Shown piece by piece: positions 16,340 through 24,551 of a stretch of 64,000 nt of DNA. The first letter of the stretch is position 1; each line of letters begins with the position of its first letter. The notes under the pieces were generated by a model. It had not been told where the DNA came from. It searched no databases and worked only from the letters and a program-made list of their open reading frames with translations. This stretch comes from AP-15 sp963772295 (lineage in GTDB: Bacteria > Pseudomonadota > Alphaproteobacteria > ATCC43930 > CGMCC-115725): contig CAVYWO010000002.1 in NCBI GenBank assembly GCA_963772295.1, forward strand, positions 186,001 to 250,000, in the 5' to 3' direction. The translations under genes were made by a program, and so were the position numbers.

Positions 16340-17545
16340 GTGTTATGATGCACAAATAACTATACACATGTCACGCTGCCTTCTTTCGCGTACGACGCAC
16401 GGTGCAGCCGGGCTGAATCTCTTCCAGCCGCCGCCGACAGCGCTCGATCTTGGCGAGGATATCTTCGGCTTGCGCCCGCCAGATAAAGGGCTTGGGATCG
16501 CGATTCCAAGCCGCAATGAAGTCCTCGATCGCGGCCACCAAGTCCGGGACACTGGCAAAGCTGCCACGGCGCACGGCTTTGCCGGTCAGATCGCCGAACC
16601 AGCGTTCCACCAAATTCAGCCAGCTGGAGCTGGTCGGAATGAAGTGTACCGTGAAGCGCGGATGGCGCTTCAACCAGCGTTGGACCTGTGCGGTTTTGTG
16701 TGTGCCGTAGTTGTCCAACACCAGATGCAAATCCAACTCCGGCGCGTACTCGGCATCGATCTGGCGCAGAAAGCGCAAGAACTCCTGATGCCGATGGCGC
16801 GGAAAACACCGCCCGCTGACCGTTCCGGCCGCCACGTTCAGCGCGGCAAAAAGTGTCGTGGTGCCATGGCGCACATAGTCGTGCGTCCAGGTGCCGCAAC
16901 GTCCCCGCTTCATCGGCAGCCCAGGCTGCGTGCGATCCAAGGCCTGGATCTGACTTTTTTCATCCACGCACAGCACCACCGCGTTCTGCGGCGGATGCAA
17001 GTACACGCCCACCACATCCAGCAGCTTCGGCACGAATTGCGGGTCGCGCGAGAGTTTGAACGTCTCCTGCCGGTGCGGCTGCAAGCCGTGCTCCTGCCAG
17101 ATGCGGCACACCGTGCTCGCGTCCACGCCTTGGGCCCTGGCCATCGCCCGAGTGCTCCAGTGCGTCTGCCCAGGCGGTTTGCTGCTCAGCGTGGCCTTCA
17201 CAATGCGTTCGGCCAGGCCCGGCTGGGGTTTGCGTCCGCGTCCTTCGGCCACCGCCCACAAGCTCTGCGCCCCCGCGGCGACGAAGCGCTCCCGCCACAG
17301 CCGACAGGTGTGCCGATTCAATCCAAGCTCCTGCGCAATTGCCACGTCGGCGTATCCCTCATGCGCCAGCAAAACAATCCGGCAGCGCTTCACCACCTGC
17401 TGCGGCGTGCCATGCGCCCGAACCCATCCTTGCAGCAGTTCCTGCTGTTCGGCTCTCAGCTCCAGAGTGGCTACCCGATTCCTGCTCACCCGCTGAGTAG
17501 GCCACAAGGCGAGCCAAATGTCTAGTTATTTCGGCAGCAATACAC
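16340..17545 (-). mobile_element. complete IS630-family insertion sequence
   Basis: A 1206-bp element flanked by TA on both sides (16338-16339 and 17546-17547), the duplicated target of IS630-type elements. The ends form imperfect inverted repeats of about 26 bp (GTGTTATGATGC... against GTGTATTGCTGC..., both leading into AAATAACTA). A single transposase gene fills it. The element is apparently intact and could be active. Confidence 0.88.
16371..17507 (-). CDS. IS630-family DDE transposase
   Basis: The 378-residue protein has an N-terminal pair of HTH modules (VVKRCRIVLLAHEGYADVAI ... AQELGLNRHTCRLWRERFV) and the catalytic core with Asp in VVLCVDEKSQIQALDRTQPG, Asp in LHLVLDNYGTHKT and the acidic partner in the SSSWLNLVERWFG segment. 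Length and motif order are normal for the family. It inserts at TA dinucleotides, in agreement with the flanks. ATG 17507 is the first start; a GTG about seven codons later would also serve. Confidence 0.92.
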   Translation of the reverse strand: MWPTQRVSRNRVATLELRAEQQELLQGWVRAHGTPQQVVKRCRIVLLAHEGYADVAIAQELGLNRHTCRLWRERFVAAGAQSLWAVAEGRGRKPQPGLAERIVKATLSSKPPGQTHWSTRAMARAQGVDASTVCRIWQEHGLQPHRQETFKLSRDPQFVPKLLDVVGVYLHPPQNAVVLCVDEKSQIQALDRTQPGLPMKRGRCGTWTHDYVRHGTTTLFAALNVAAGTVSGRCFPRHRHQEFLRFLRQIDAEYAPELDLHLVLDNYGTHKTAQVQRWLKRHPRFTVHFIPTSSSWLNLVERWFGDLTGKAVRRGSFASVPDLVAAIEDFIAAWNRDPKPFIWRAQAEDILAKIERCRRRLEEIQPGCTVRRTRKKAA

Positions 17546-17616
17546 TAGCGCCCCCAATAGGAAAAAAACGGCGCCGTCGACGAGCCCCCTGCCGGCCAAG
17601 GTAAAGCCTAGCGAAT

Positions 17617-17652
17617 GGGGCTAGAAGCCCCAGCAGACGGGCCAGGGCTTCT
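17617..17652 (-). terminator. hairpin, possible terminator of the 17674-17946 gene
   Basis: Two overlapping hairpins, GGGGCT-AGA-AGCCCC (17617-17631) and AGAAGCCC...GGGCTTCT (17623-17652), lie just downstream of the minus-strand stop at 17674. There is no T-run, so intrinsic termination is uncertain. Confidence 0.35.
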
Positions 17653-17673
17653 TACCTGAATTATCGGCTGGCG

Positions 17674-17946
17674 TCAGCGCGCCGGCTCATAGGCGCTGAA
17701 CGAGGTCATGCAGCTACTCCGTAACTGAGGATCTCCGATCGGGCCGCATTCCTTTTTCATCCGGGCCCTGCGGAAGTTGCTACTCGTTCTGACCAGATGA
17801 TCGTACTGCGCGCTCTTCTTGACGTTCTGCGCCGGGGTTTCGTGCCATTTCGACTGCGGGTGCCGATTGGGCGAAACCGGCGCCGACTGTACGGAGGTGG
17901 CAGCCAAAGCCAGCAAACCCACCAGCGTCGGGATGATCACTCGCAT
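17674..17946 (-). CDS. small secreted conserved protein
   Basis: From ATG 17946 the 90-residue product has a signal peptide (MRVIIPTLVGLLALAATSVQ SA) and a mature part ending ARMKKECGPIGDPQLRSSCM TSFSAYEP. The RMKKECGPI...LR.SC..SF..YEP pattern, with two cysteines able to form a disulphide, belongs to short exported proteins common in rhizobial-type genomes. A periplasmic location is inferred. The longer open frame upstream lacks coding character. Function unknown. Confidence 0.7.
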   Translation of the reverse strand: MRVIIPTLVGLLALAATSVQSAPVSPNRHPQSKWHETPAQNVKKSAQYDHLVRTSSNFRRARMKKECGPIGDPQLRSSCMTSFSAYEPAR

Positions 17947-18162
17947 TTTAGCCTCGGTGGTCGGGGGACGACGAGACAGTCTACGGGCAAGTCTGTTGAC
18001 AAAAGCTGAAACGGCTCGGTCGCCGGCTGAAAATCTGAACCGGCCCGTGCCGTGCAGGAATCGCCGGCAGCGCCGACATCCCTTGCCGTTATGCCGTTGC
18101 ATGCGGCAAATTGACGGGTGGGCGTCCACCAGCAAACCGGGCATCCACCCACGCCAAAACAT

Positions 18163-18526
18163 CATCTCTGGAGCTCGCCGGTTCGTCGACATCGCCGCGG
18201 GCGGGTTCGACGCGGTGATCCGCCACGGTGATCCGCCACGGTCCGGTTGGCGATGGCCGCCTCGTCGCCCATCGGCTTGCGCCGGGCGGACGCGTCCTCA
18301 TAGCGTCCCCGGCGTACCTCGCCGCTCACGACGAACCCCGCTCTCTCGAGGCGTTGGAGGGCCACCGGGCGATCCTCTACTCGCACCGCGAGACCGACTG
18401 TTGGTTTCAGGCGGCGGGCGGCGTGCGCGTGGTCCGCCCGACTGCGTGGCTGCGGGTCAACAACGGCATGTTCATGTCGCAAGCCCCAACATCGCTCTGC
18501 CGTTCGTCATGGGTCTTGCGGACTGA
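18163..18526 (+). pseudogene. LysR-type regulator, substrate-binding-domain remnant
   Basis: GARRFVDIAAGGFDAVIRHG, LAPGGRVLIASPAYLAAHDE ... PRSLEALEGHRAILYSHRET and NIALPFVMGLAD are consecutive pieces of the LysR effector-binding domain, spread over two frames. The DNA-binding N-terminus is absent. A 13-bp tandem duplication at 18215-18240 accounts for the first frame change. Confidence 0.8.
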
Positions 18527-19517
18527 GTTCATCGGAGGGCTATGGCGTAGATATAGTGCTCATCATCATCGGCCGTGGCCCGCCACTTCCTGCGCGACAA
18601 GATCGCCGGGCAGCTCGGCACCGCGCAGCAAGTCGAGGTGAGCCAGGAGCGCCGCGGCCTTGTCCGGTGGCGATGCTGGCCGTGGCGTCTCTCTTTTGCC
18701 GGCGCCGACGCCGGGGTGGTGCCCGCAGCGGCTTTCGTTGCCGACATCTCGCTTTCCCCCTTTCATCCCCAAGGCGCGCGCCAGGCAATCGACGACCGCC
18801 GTCGTTATGTCGTCGCGCGACGCGCAGCGCAGCAAGCCGACGAGCCGCAGCCGTGTGTCCTGCGCCAAGACGAAATTCACGTGGTAGGCGCCGGCGTGCT
18901 GCAACCCGCGGCACCGCCGCATGCGCTCCCGGCCGCTCATGTCCGCTCTGCGGTAATCATGTCTCACCCCTCGGGTTGGGGAACAAGGACGAGAATTTGT
19001 GGCCGGTGCGGCGAAAATCCTTCGCGCCCGCGGCACGAAGGCGGAAACCCCCGCGCGGCATTGAAAGATTTGTTTACACGCATCAAGCTCACCGAGGTTC
19101 TCGCCCACACTGCTCCTGACAATCCGAGGTCGCAGGCCGTGACGGGCAGCTTGGGATTGCAGCGTGATCCTAGGCGCGACTTCATGGCCAATTATGATCG
19201 TATCCAAAAGCCGGCACGGACTGGTCCGGGTGGCAGGCGCCGTGAGTAATTCTCGATTTTCGCAACTTTTAGATGGCCGCTTTCTACCCAACCCGACGGT
19301 TTGGTGCGCCTCAGGCAAGGTCACGAGAACGGTGATAGCCCTCCGGCAGCGCGAGCCCGTCGCTCTGCAGGAGGCGACGGTCTTGATCGACCTGGCGCGA
19401 ACCGGCCCCCCGCACGGTTCGCCCTGGGTTTCTTGTTTGGCCGGCGGCTTGCGGACGCCGGCCCGAATGCCGCGGCACGGGTCAACCGGGGGTTCGAAGC
19501 CTTCGCAATGGCGGGAA
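18527..19517. other. about 1 kb without a supportable gene
   Basis: Both strands contain long open frames, but none matches a family I know, and they compete in several overlapping frames. A minus-strand stretch (AYHVNFVLAQDTRLRLVGLL ... RCASRDDITTAVVDCLARAL, about 18,770-18,900) has the most protein-like composition and may be part of a decayed gene. Confidence 0.4.
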
Positions 19518-20231
19518 TCACCGTGCGGCGGCGATCCCGAAACGCTCGGCAACGCGGCGCGCCGTCCGCTCCCGCTGCTCCGTCAACGCCCGATACGATG
19601 ACCGCACCTGCTCCAGCACGGCAGGCGGCGCCGACTCGGGCGTGCCGCTGCTGAAGGGTGGCTCGGGCGCGTAGGCAATGGCGAGCTGGATAGTCTGTGC
19701 CACTTCGGCCCCGCGCAGATCGGCCGTGACCCGCAGAGCGCCGTCGATGCCGGCCGTAACCCCTGCGGCAAACACCATGTTCCCGTCCGCGACCACGCGC
19801 TCGTTCACCGGGATGGCGCCGAAGCACGCCAGCAGATGCAGCACGGTCCAATGCGTCGTCGCCCGGCGCCCCCTGAGCAGCCCGGCGGCACCGCAAACGA
19901 GCGCACCCGTGCACACCGAAAACAGGCATCGCGCACCGGCCGCCTGGTTGCGGATCCAGGCAAGCACTTCCTCGTCGTCCATCAGCGCCTCCTGGCCGAA
20001 CCCACCCGGCACGTGCAACAGGTCGAGTTGCGGTGCTTCGGTCAGGGAAGCGTCCGGCAGCAGGCGCAGGCCGCGCACATCACGCACGGGCGCGGTGGTC
20101 TTACCAAACACGCGATAGGTGGAATTGGGAAGACGCGAGAAGACCTCGAAGGGACCCGTCAAATCGATCTGGTCGACCCCTTCGAACAACAGCGAGCCGA
20201 TCTCCAGATGCATGTCGGGCGATATCATCAT
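19518..20231 (-). CDS. inhA: isonitrile hydratase (DJ-1/PfpI family)
   Basis: The 237-residue protein has the DJ-1/PfpI fold pattern: VDQIDLTGPFEVFSRLP at the start, the nucleophile elbow LFSVCTGALVCGAAGLLRGR with Cys107, and RATTHW after it. This order, with the DLxGP aspartate near the N-terminus, is characteristic of isonitrile (cyclohexyl-isocyanide) hydratase, which converts isonitriles to N-substituted formamides. Some transcriptional regulators share the fold but carry an added AraC HTH, absent here. It closes a minus-strand operon behind a three-subunit thiocyanate hydrolase and an alpha/beta hydrolase remnant, with a 40-bp gap to the latter. A cytosolic detoxifying enzyme is likely. 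Confidence 0.85.
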   Translation of the reverse strand: MMISPDMHLEIGSLLFEGVDQIDLTGPFEVFSRLPNSTYRVFGKTTAPVRDVRGLRLLPDASLTEAPQLDLLHVPGGFGQEALMDDEEVLAWIRNQAAGARCLFSVCTGALVCGAAGLLRGRRATTHWTVLHLLACFGAIPVNERVVADGNMVFAAGVTAGIDGALRVTADLRGAEVAQTIQLAIAYAPEPPFSSGTPESAPPAVLEQVRSSYRALTEQRERTARRVAERFGIAAAR

Positions 20232-20271
20232 GCAAGGCCTCCTCCAGGCGATGCGCGTCGAGCGCAGACAG

Positions 20272-20823
20272 TCAGAACCCCATCAACGAGAACAGCATTC
20301 GACTGGCCGCGCTGTCCGCATGCGCCAGCTGCTTCACTTCCTGAAAGTGGTTGCTGTTGAACAGTTTGGTACGGCCGGCACGCCGGCCCATCCCGGCCAG
20401 CGCGTCGGCGAACACCGCCGATTGCCGCTGGAACTCCGGGCTATCCTGGTCTGCCGAGACGATCGCAACCGGGCAGGCGATCCGATGCAAGTGGCGCATC
20501 GGGCTGAACGCGGCTTCCTCCTCGGTCGTTATCTTCAGATAGCTGCTGCGAGAGGAGAGCATGACCGGGTAGAGGTCGTACATCCCGCTCATCAGCAGCG
20601 CGCCTTTGACGATATCCGCCGGCACGCCGCGTGCGACCAGTTCCGCCTCGGACGGGCCGTATCGCTCGGTCCGAGCGGGCATTCTTCGTCGTAGAGCTGC
20701 GCTCGCCTCGCCGTCCTCGGCTTCCAGCGCCGCCATTTCGGGTGCCCAGGCGCACTGATCGTAGGCCCCGTCGAGCTCTTGCGTGTCGTTCAAGAATACG
20801 GTCCGAAGAGCGCCTCCCGGCAT
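20272..20823 (-). pseudogene. alpha/beta hydrolase (formamidase-like), internally deleted
   Basis: The 183-residue frame begins like kynurenine-formamidase-type hydrolases (LDGAYDQCAWAPEMAALEAE) and ends with their C-terminal half: PADIVKGALLMSGMYDLYPV, CPVAIVSADQDSPEFQRQSA with a catalytic-type Asp, and SNHFQEVKQLAHAD with the His. About 100 residues, including the oxyanion strand and the GxSxG nucleophile elbow, are missing between YGPSEAE and VARGVPAD, yet the frame is preserved. The product should be inactive. A formamidase beside an isonitrile hydratase would have hydrolysed the formamide product. Confidence 0.7.
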
Positions 20824-20849
20824 CGAGACCCCCGTCGGTATCTTTCGGT

Positions 20850-21230
20850 CTAGGTCGCCTCGAGCCGCGATCGGACCGCTGCCATCCGCCGGGCGAGATC
20901 CTCTTCGCGCAGCAGCCCGCGGCTGAGCATGATGTGGGCAAGGGCCATCAGCTGCCGCTCGGGCGCAGGAGTGCCGCTGTACACGGTCTCGCTGAGCCGA
21001 TCCTCCGCATGGCGGCGCTCCAGGACAGGCAGGACCTCGCCGGCCGCGAGACACTCGCAGGTCGCGTGGAGGCTGACTTCCCAGGGTGGATCCGGGTTGG
21101 TGACGCCATAGCGCGGCGCCAGCCTGTCCCAGACCTTGTCCTCGTTGCGTATGGCCTCGAGCAACGGGATCGGGGCGAGGTCCGCCTCGGAAACGCCGGC
21201 GGCGGACGGGTGATCGCTCGCTCCGCTCAC
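20850..21230 (-). CDS. P15K-type assembly/activator protein for thiocyanate hydrolase
   Basis: The 126-residue (about 14 kDa) protein follows the large-subunit gene with a GTGA overlap. It contains PIPLLEAIRNEDKVWDRLAP, NPDPPWEVSLHATCECLAAG and a helical C-terminus. Size, position and the helical pattern resemble P15K, the small protein needed for cobalt loading of thiocyanate hydrolase in Thiobacillus, and nitrile hydratase activators in general. The assignment rests mostly on context; sequence identity to P15K needs a search. Confidence 0.6.
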   Translation of the reverse strand: MSGASDHPSAAGVSEADLAPIPLLEAIRNEDKVWDRLAPRYGVTNPDPPWEVSLHATCECLAAGEVLPVLERRHAEDRLSETVYSGTPAPERQLMALAHIMLSRGLLREEDLARRMAAVRSRLEAT

Positions 21231-21952
21231 CGGCCGGCCTCCGCCGGCTCGTTACCGACCGGCCGGCGCGCCTTGTGGACCGGCCGAACGTCATCCGCCC
21301 CGCGATCGGGCCGCGGCAGGGCAACGCCGATCATGCAGTCGCGGGTGACGATTTCGGCGAGCTGCTCCGCCGTCCAGTTCTCGGTGCCCGCCGGCCGCAG
21401 CGGCAGGACCATGAAGCGGCATTTCTGGTTGGAATCCTCGACCCGCACCTCGACCTCGGGCGGCAGGTTCAATCCGAACTCCGCCAGCACCTGCCGCGGC
21501 CAGCGGACCAGCCGGCGCCGGTAGTTGGGCGAGCGATACCAGTAGGGGGAGTGGCCGAGGAGCGGCCGCGGATAGCACGAGCACAGGGTGCAGACGATGA
21601 CGTGATGCAAGCTCGGCGTATCCTCGAGGACGCGCAAATGCATGTAGTCGCTGGCAGTGCCCGAGCCGGTGGGCTCGCTCCAGTCGACGCCGATTTCGCG
21701 GCAGGCCGTGGTGGCGTCGGCGAGAAGACGCGACTTGAACGCGGGATCGGTCCACGCCTTGGCGACGAGGCGCGAACCGGCGGCCGGTCCGATCTGCTCG
21801 GCCCACTCGGTGAACCTGCGATGATCCTCGGCGGTGAAGAGGCCCTTCTCGATCGCCAGCTCGCGCACGGCGATCTCCAGCACCTCGAAATCGGTGATCT
21901 CGTCGACCATCGGCGCCGGCGGATGGTCGTGATCGTCGTGCGCCTGTTGCAT
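21227..21952 (-). CDS. scnC: thiocyanate hydrolase gamma / nitrile hydratase alpha-type cobalt subunit
   Basis: The 241-residue protein contains the metal-binding claw VCTLCSCYPRPLLG (Cys121, Cys124, Cys126). Thr after the first Cys marks the cobalt type, and the claw cysteines are normally oxidised to sulfinic and sulfenic acids. Around it are the conserved TGSGTASDYMHLRVLEDTPS and WYRSPNYRRRLVRWPRQVL segments. Two separate small genes upstream supply the halves of the beta chain, as in thiocyanate hydrolase (SCN- to carbonyl sulfide and ammonia) and in the three-subunit toyocamycin-type nitrile hydratase. I cannot decide between these substrates from sequence alone. Confidence 0.85.
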   Translation of the reverse strand: MQQAHDDHDHPPAPMVDEITDFEVLEIAVRELAIEKGLFTAEDHRRFTEWAEQIGPAAGSRLVAKAWTDPAFKSRLLADATTACREIGVDWSEPTGSGTASDYMHLRVLEDTPSLHHVIVCTLCSCYPRPLLGHSPYWYRSPNYRRRLVRWPRQVLAEFGLNLPPEVEVRVEDSNQKCRFMVLPLRPAGTENWTAEQLAEIVTRDCMIGVALPRPDRGADDVRPVHKARRPVGNEPAEAGR

Positions 21953-21977
21953 GCTCTCTCCTCCCAGCCTGTTCCGG

Positions 21978-22289
21978 TCAATCGCCGACCGGTTCGAGCC
22001 AGCGGTCGGGAAACTCGGTCTGCAATGTGTCGTTGTCGAACGGGTATTCCTCCCAGAGATCCTTCTGCCGGAAGCGGACGATGTAGAACTGCTCGGGCCG
22101 GGCGTCGTCCCGGTTCCAGGCCTCGTCCTCGGGAATGAGGTCTTCGTAGGTGCGGGCGGCGATGGTCCCGGTCACGCCGCGGACGTATATCTGGGTGCGC
22201 GTGTAGAACAGGTTCGGCAGATCCTTGACGCGAACGCGGTCGCCGACATTGAAGCGGGCGGGCACGGTTCCGGCATCAGCGCGTCTCAT
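21978..22289 (-). CDS. scnA: thiocyanate hydrolase alpha subunit (nitrile hydratase beta C-terminal domain)
   Basis: The 103-residue SH3-like protein reads FNVGDRVRVKDL, TRTQIYVRGVTGTIAARTYE, QFYIVRFRQKDLWEEYP and DRWLEPV. It is the C-terminal half of nitrile hydratase beta subunits, encoded separately as in thiocyanate hydrolase. It starts inside the upstream scnB-like gene (14-bp overlap) and precedes the cobalt subunit by 25 bp, so the three subunits are stoichiometrically linked. Confidence 0.85.
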   Translation of the reverse strand: MRRADAGTVPARFNVGDRVRVKDLPNLFYTRTQIYVRGVTGTIAARTYEDLIPEDEAWNRDDARPEQFYIVRFRQKDLWEEYPFDNDTLQTEFPDRWLEPVGD

Positions 22290-22701
22290 GGCGAGCCCTC
22301 ACCTCGGCAATCTTTTCGAGCAGTTCGGTCAGCGAAACATGGTTCTTGTCGACGAGCATTCGCGCCGCAGCCCAGATCCAGCGCCCGTAGTAAGGGAAGC
22401 CATAATAGAGCGAAAGACCCAGATCGTTGTTGCCGCGGCGGCGCCTTTCCTCGGCATTCCACACGCCGCGCCAGCCGAGCACCTCGCAGGTGACATAGGT
22501 GTTCAGCTCCCACTCTTCCTCTTCTTTTTCCTCATAGCGGACGGGCGCATCGGCCTCACCGCCGACGTCGTGGGGAGGCGCCATGTAGGCGACGTAGCGC
22601 GGATGCGGGACCTCGTAGGGCCAGTCTTGATGCTGATGGATCGCCGGCGCCAATTGCGCCCCGATTTCGTAATACTGTCGAAGGTCATTCCGTGACGGCA
22701 T
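22276..22701 (-). CDS. scnB: thiocyanate hydrolase beta subunit (nitrile hydratase beta N-terminal domain)
   Basis: The 141-residue helical protein (HQDWPYEVPHPRYVAYMAPP HDVGG, ELNTYVTCEVLGWRGVWN, SLTELLEKIAEVRARHETR) corresponds to the N-terminal half of nitrile hydratase beta chains. The order scnB-scnA-scnC-P15K is the one known for thiocyanate hydrolase. It is the first gene of the operon; the 180 bp upstream separate it from a truncated, divergent AraC-type sensor domain. An acidic insert (EEKEEEEWEL) is unusual but harmless. Confidence 0.82.
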   Translation of the reverse strand: MPSRNDLRQYYEIGAQLAPAIHQHQDWPYEVPHPRYVAYMAPPHDVGGEADAPVRYEEKEEEEWELNTYVTCEVLGWRGVWNAEERRRRGNNDLGLSLYYGFPYYGRWIWAAARMLVDKNHVSLTELLEKIAEVRARHETR

Positions 22702-22882
22702 CGTCGCACTCTCCTATCAAAGAAAAGCGGCCGCAATCTCGTGGGGTCGCCGCTGACGGTTCCGCCAACCCGCCGGCAATTGTACCTTACGGCCTCCGGA
22801 TGCGCACCAGGCGCTGTTTGAAATCAGACACGGCGCGCCCGATATGCGCTGCCACTCCGATTGGGCTTCAAACTAGGTTAAT

Positions 22883-23275
22883 ATGGCGCTGCCATTGCTG
22901 TGGGACGAAATGGCCGCGCGGCTCAATCGAATGGCCGCGCGGACCACAGTCGAGGATCAGCTTATGATCCAGGCGCGGTCGGTCGAGACGTCGAGCGGTC
23001 TGGCGCCGCTTCCCCGCGTGCGGCCGGGGCTGCAGGCGGTGTGCAAGTTCGGCGCGCAATTGGCCGCCGATCACGCGGCCGAGGCCGACCGGTGGGCGCC
23101 GTTTCACTTCATCACGGACGGCGCCTGCGTGGTCGAACTCAACGACACCGGCCGTTCGATCCCGCTTTCGGCGGGCGATGGTGCGGGGCCGCCGCACGGC
23201 AGCCGCCACACCGTGCCGGGGTCTGCGACGCCGCCCGGCGCGCGCGGACCGCTGGACCGATTCGCCCGCCAGTGA
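22883..23275 (+). pseudogene. AraC-family regulator, N-terminal cupin domain only
   Basis: The 130-residue frame holds most of an AraC-type cupin sensor domain: WAPFHFITDGACVVELNDTG followed by RSIPLSAGDGAGPPHGSRHTV. The usual VLPHG appears here as GPPHG. The following AraC helix-turn-helix pair is missing; the frame ends at 23275 with no homologous continuation. Divergent from the thiocyanate hydrolase operon, it may be what is left of its regulator. Confidence 0.65.
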
Positions 23276-23416
23276 CTAAAAAACTGCTCAAACCCTTGAT
23301 ATACTCAAACTCTGGCCCTTAAGATGCGGAAGTTAGGCTAGAGACACGCCCGGAAGCCATCGTCGAGGATCCCGAAGGCATCCCATGGGTAATGCCGGCG
23401 TCTGGCCAAATTATAG

Positions 23417-23440
23417 ACACTGCGGCGGCCGCCGCAGTGT
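23417..23440. repeat. 24-bp perfect palindrome
   Basis: ACACTGCGGCGG followed directly by its own reverse complement. It is fully symmetric without a spacer and lies between the AraC remnant and a small secreted-protein gene. Confidence 0.8.
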
Positions 23441-23609
23441 TGCGGTAGGGAGAGGCGGCGCTCGAATGGCCGACGACACAGAACAGCCTCCGCAATGCGC
23501 TTCAAGTCCTTGGCGAACGCTCCAGCACGGGGCATCGGGCGACAACCGCTTCCTCCAACCGCGCAGTCCCGCTCACTCGTCGCGCCGCACCGGCAAGCTG
23601 TCGCCTGCC

Positions 23610-23918
23610 ATGCGATTTTGGATCGTGTTGTCCTTTCCGATCGCGCTCGCCGCCCCGGCGGTGGCACAGACCGCGACGACCGCCCCCGAGGTTGCCGGCA
23701 CATCGGGATCGGCATCGACATCGAATTCGGTGTCCCGTTTGTCGGGCGCGACTGCCGCGATGCAAACTGGCGCCTCGTCTTCGCCGCCGGGATCGCCGGC
23801 AGCGGCATCGGCTGCCGCATCCAATGTGGCCCCGGCTTGGATATTGTGCCTGCCGCCGGGGGCTTCGGTGACGCTACCATTTCTCGACGGCACCGATCTT
23901 TCTTGTGCGCCGCCATGA
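23610..23918 (+). CDS. small secreted Ser/Ala-rich protein
   Basis: From ATG 23610 the 102-residue product has a clean signal peptide (MRFWIVLSFPIALAAPAVAQ), a Ser/Ala/Thr/Pro-rich middle and a C-terminus APAWILCLPPGASVTLPFLD GTDLSCAPP with two cysteines. The CLPPG...PFLxGTDLSCAP ending recurs in small exported proteins of Rhodospirillales-type bacteria. Role unknown; a periplasmic or surface location is expected. Confidence 0.65.
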   Translation: MRFWIVLSFPIALAAPAVAQTATTAPEVAGTSGSASTSNSVSRLSGATAAMQTGASSSPPGSPAAASAAASNVAPAWILCLPPGASVTLPFLDGTDLSCAPP

Positions 23919-24249
23919 CAATTCCGGATCCTGACCCCGGCCGACTGTCGAAGGACTACTTCCATGTCCGAACCAGCCAACCAGAATATTGAAATCGGTA
24001 TCGGCGGCCGCCTTACCACCTCCCTTGAAGCAGCGCACAGCGGTGACGAAGTCGTTCCCGCCGGAACTCCAGCCGTTGGAGTTGCAGATGATGTTCGGGA
24101 GGCCTTGATGAGCAGTAACCTGAACATTGCCGCCGTAATGGTCACTCCCTCGCCACGAGAATTATACACCCATGGGCTACACGAGGCGATTGCGTCGTAT
24201 GAGACCCTGACCCAAAACGATTCGATTTATTTCAGACGCTTATATCGTC

Positions 24250-24269
24250 ATTCCCGCGCCAGCGGGAAT
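24250..24269. repeat. REP-like hairpin ATTCCCGC-GCCA-GCGGGAAT
   Basis: A short intergenic palindrome of the common TCATTCCCGC type; the surrounding 23,919-24,400 holds no gene I can support. Confidence 0.7.
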
Positions 24270-24399
24270 CCAGGGTCGAAGTCCCGCCGCCTGCCCCGGC
24301 CTCCGCCCTGAACATTGCCCATAAGTGCCTCTGGACGCAACCGCTTGGGTCAGTGCGACCGCGCGCTTCGACGCGGGATCGATCGGCGATCCGGCGTTT

Positions 24400-24551
24400 C
24401 TCTCCCTCTCCCCGCGTGCGGGGAGCGTGCGGGGAGAGGGCTGGGGTGAGGGGCTTGTCGGTAGGCGCTCAAGCGGATGCAAGGCTGCCCCTCACCCGGA
24501 ACCCGCGCCCCGGGCGCGGATTCCGACCTCTCCCCGCGTGCGGGGAGAGGT
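24400..24551. repeat. cluster of GC-rich intergenic palindromes
   Basis: CTCTCCCCGC-type hairpins occur at about 24,405-24,445 and, as a perfect 12-bp stem, at 24526-24551. Between them lies a second palindrome around GCGCCCCGGGCGC. They run into the 3' end of the arsenite methyltransferase gene and supply its false C-terminus. Confidence 0.7.

Noticed and set aside
18566..19552. A 328-codon minus-strand frame as a gene
   Set aside because: No family resemblance, competing frames of similar length on the other strand, and abrupt changes of composition; at most a decayed fragment.
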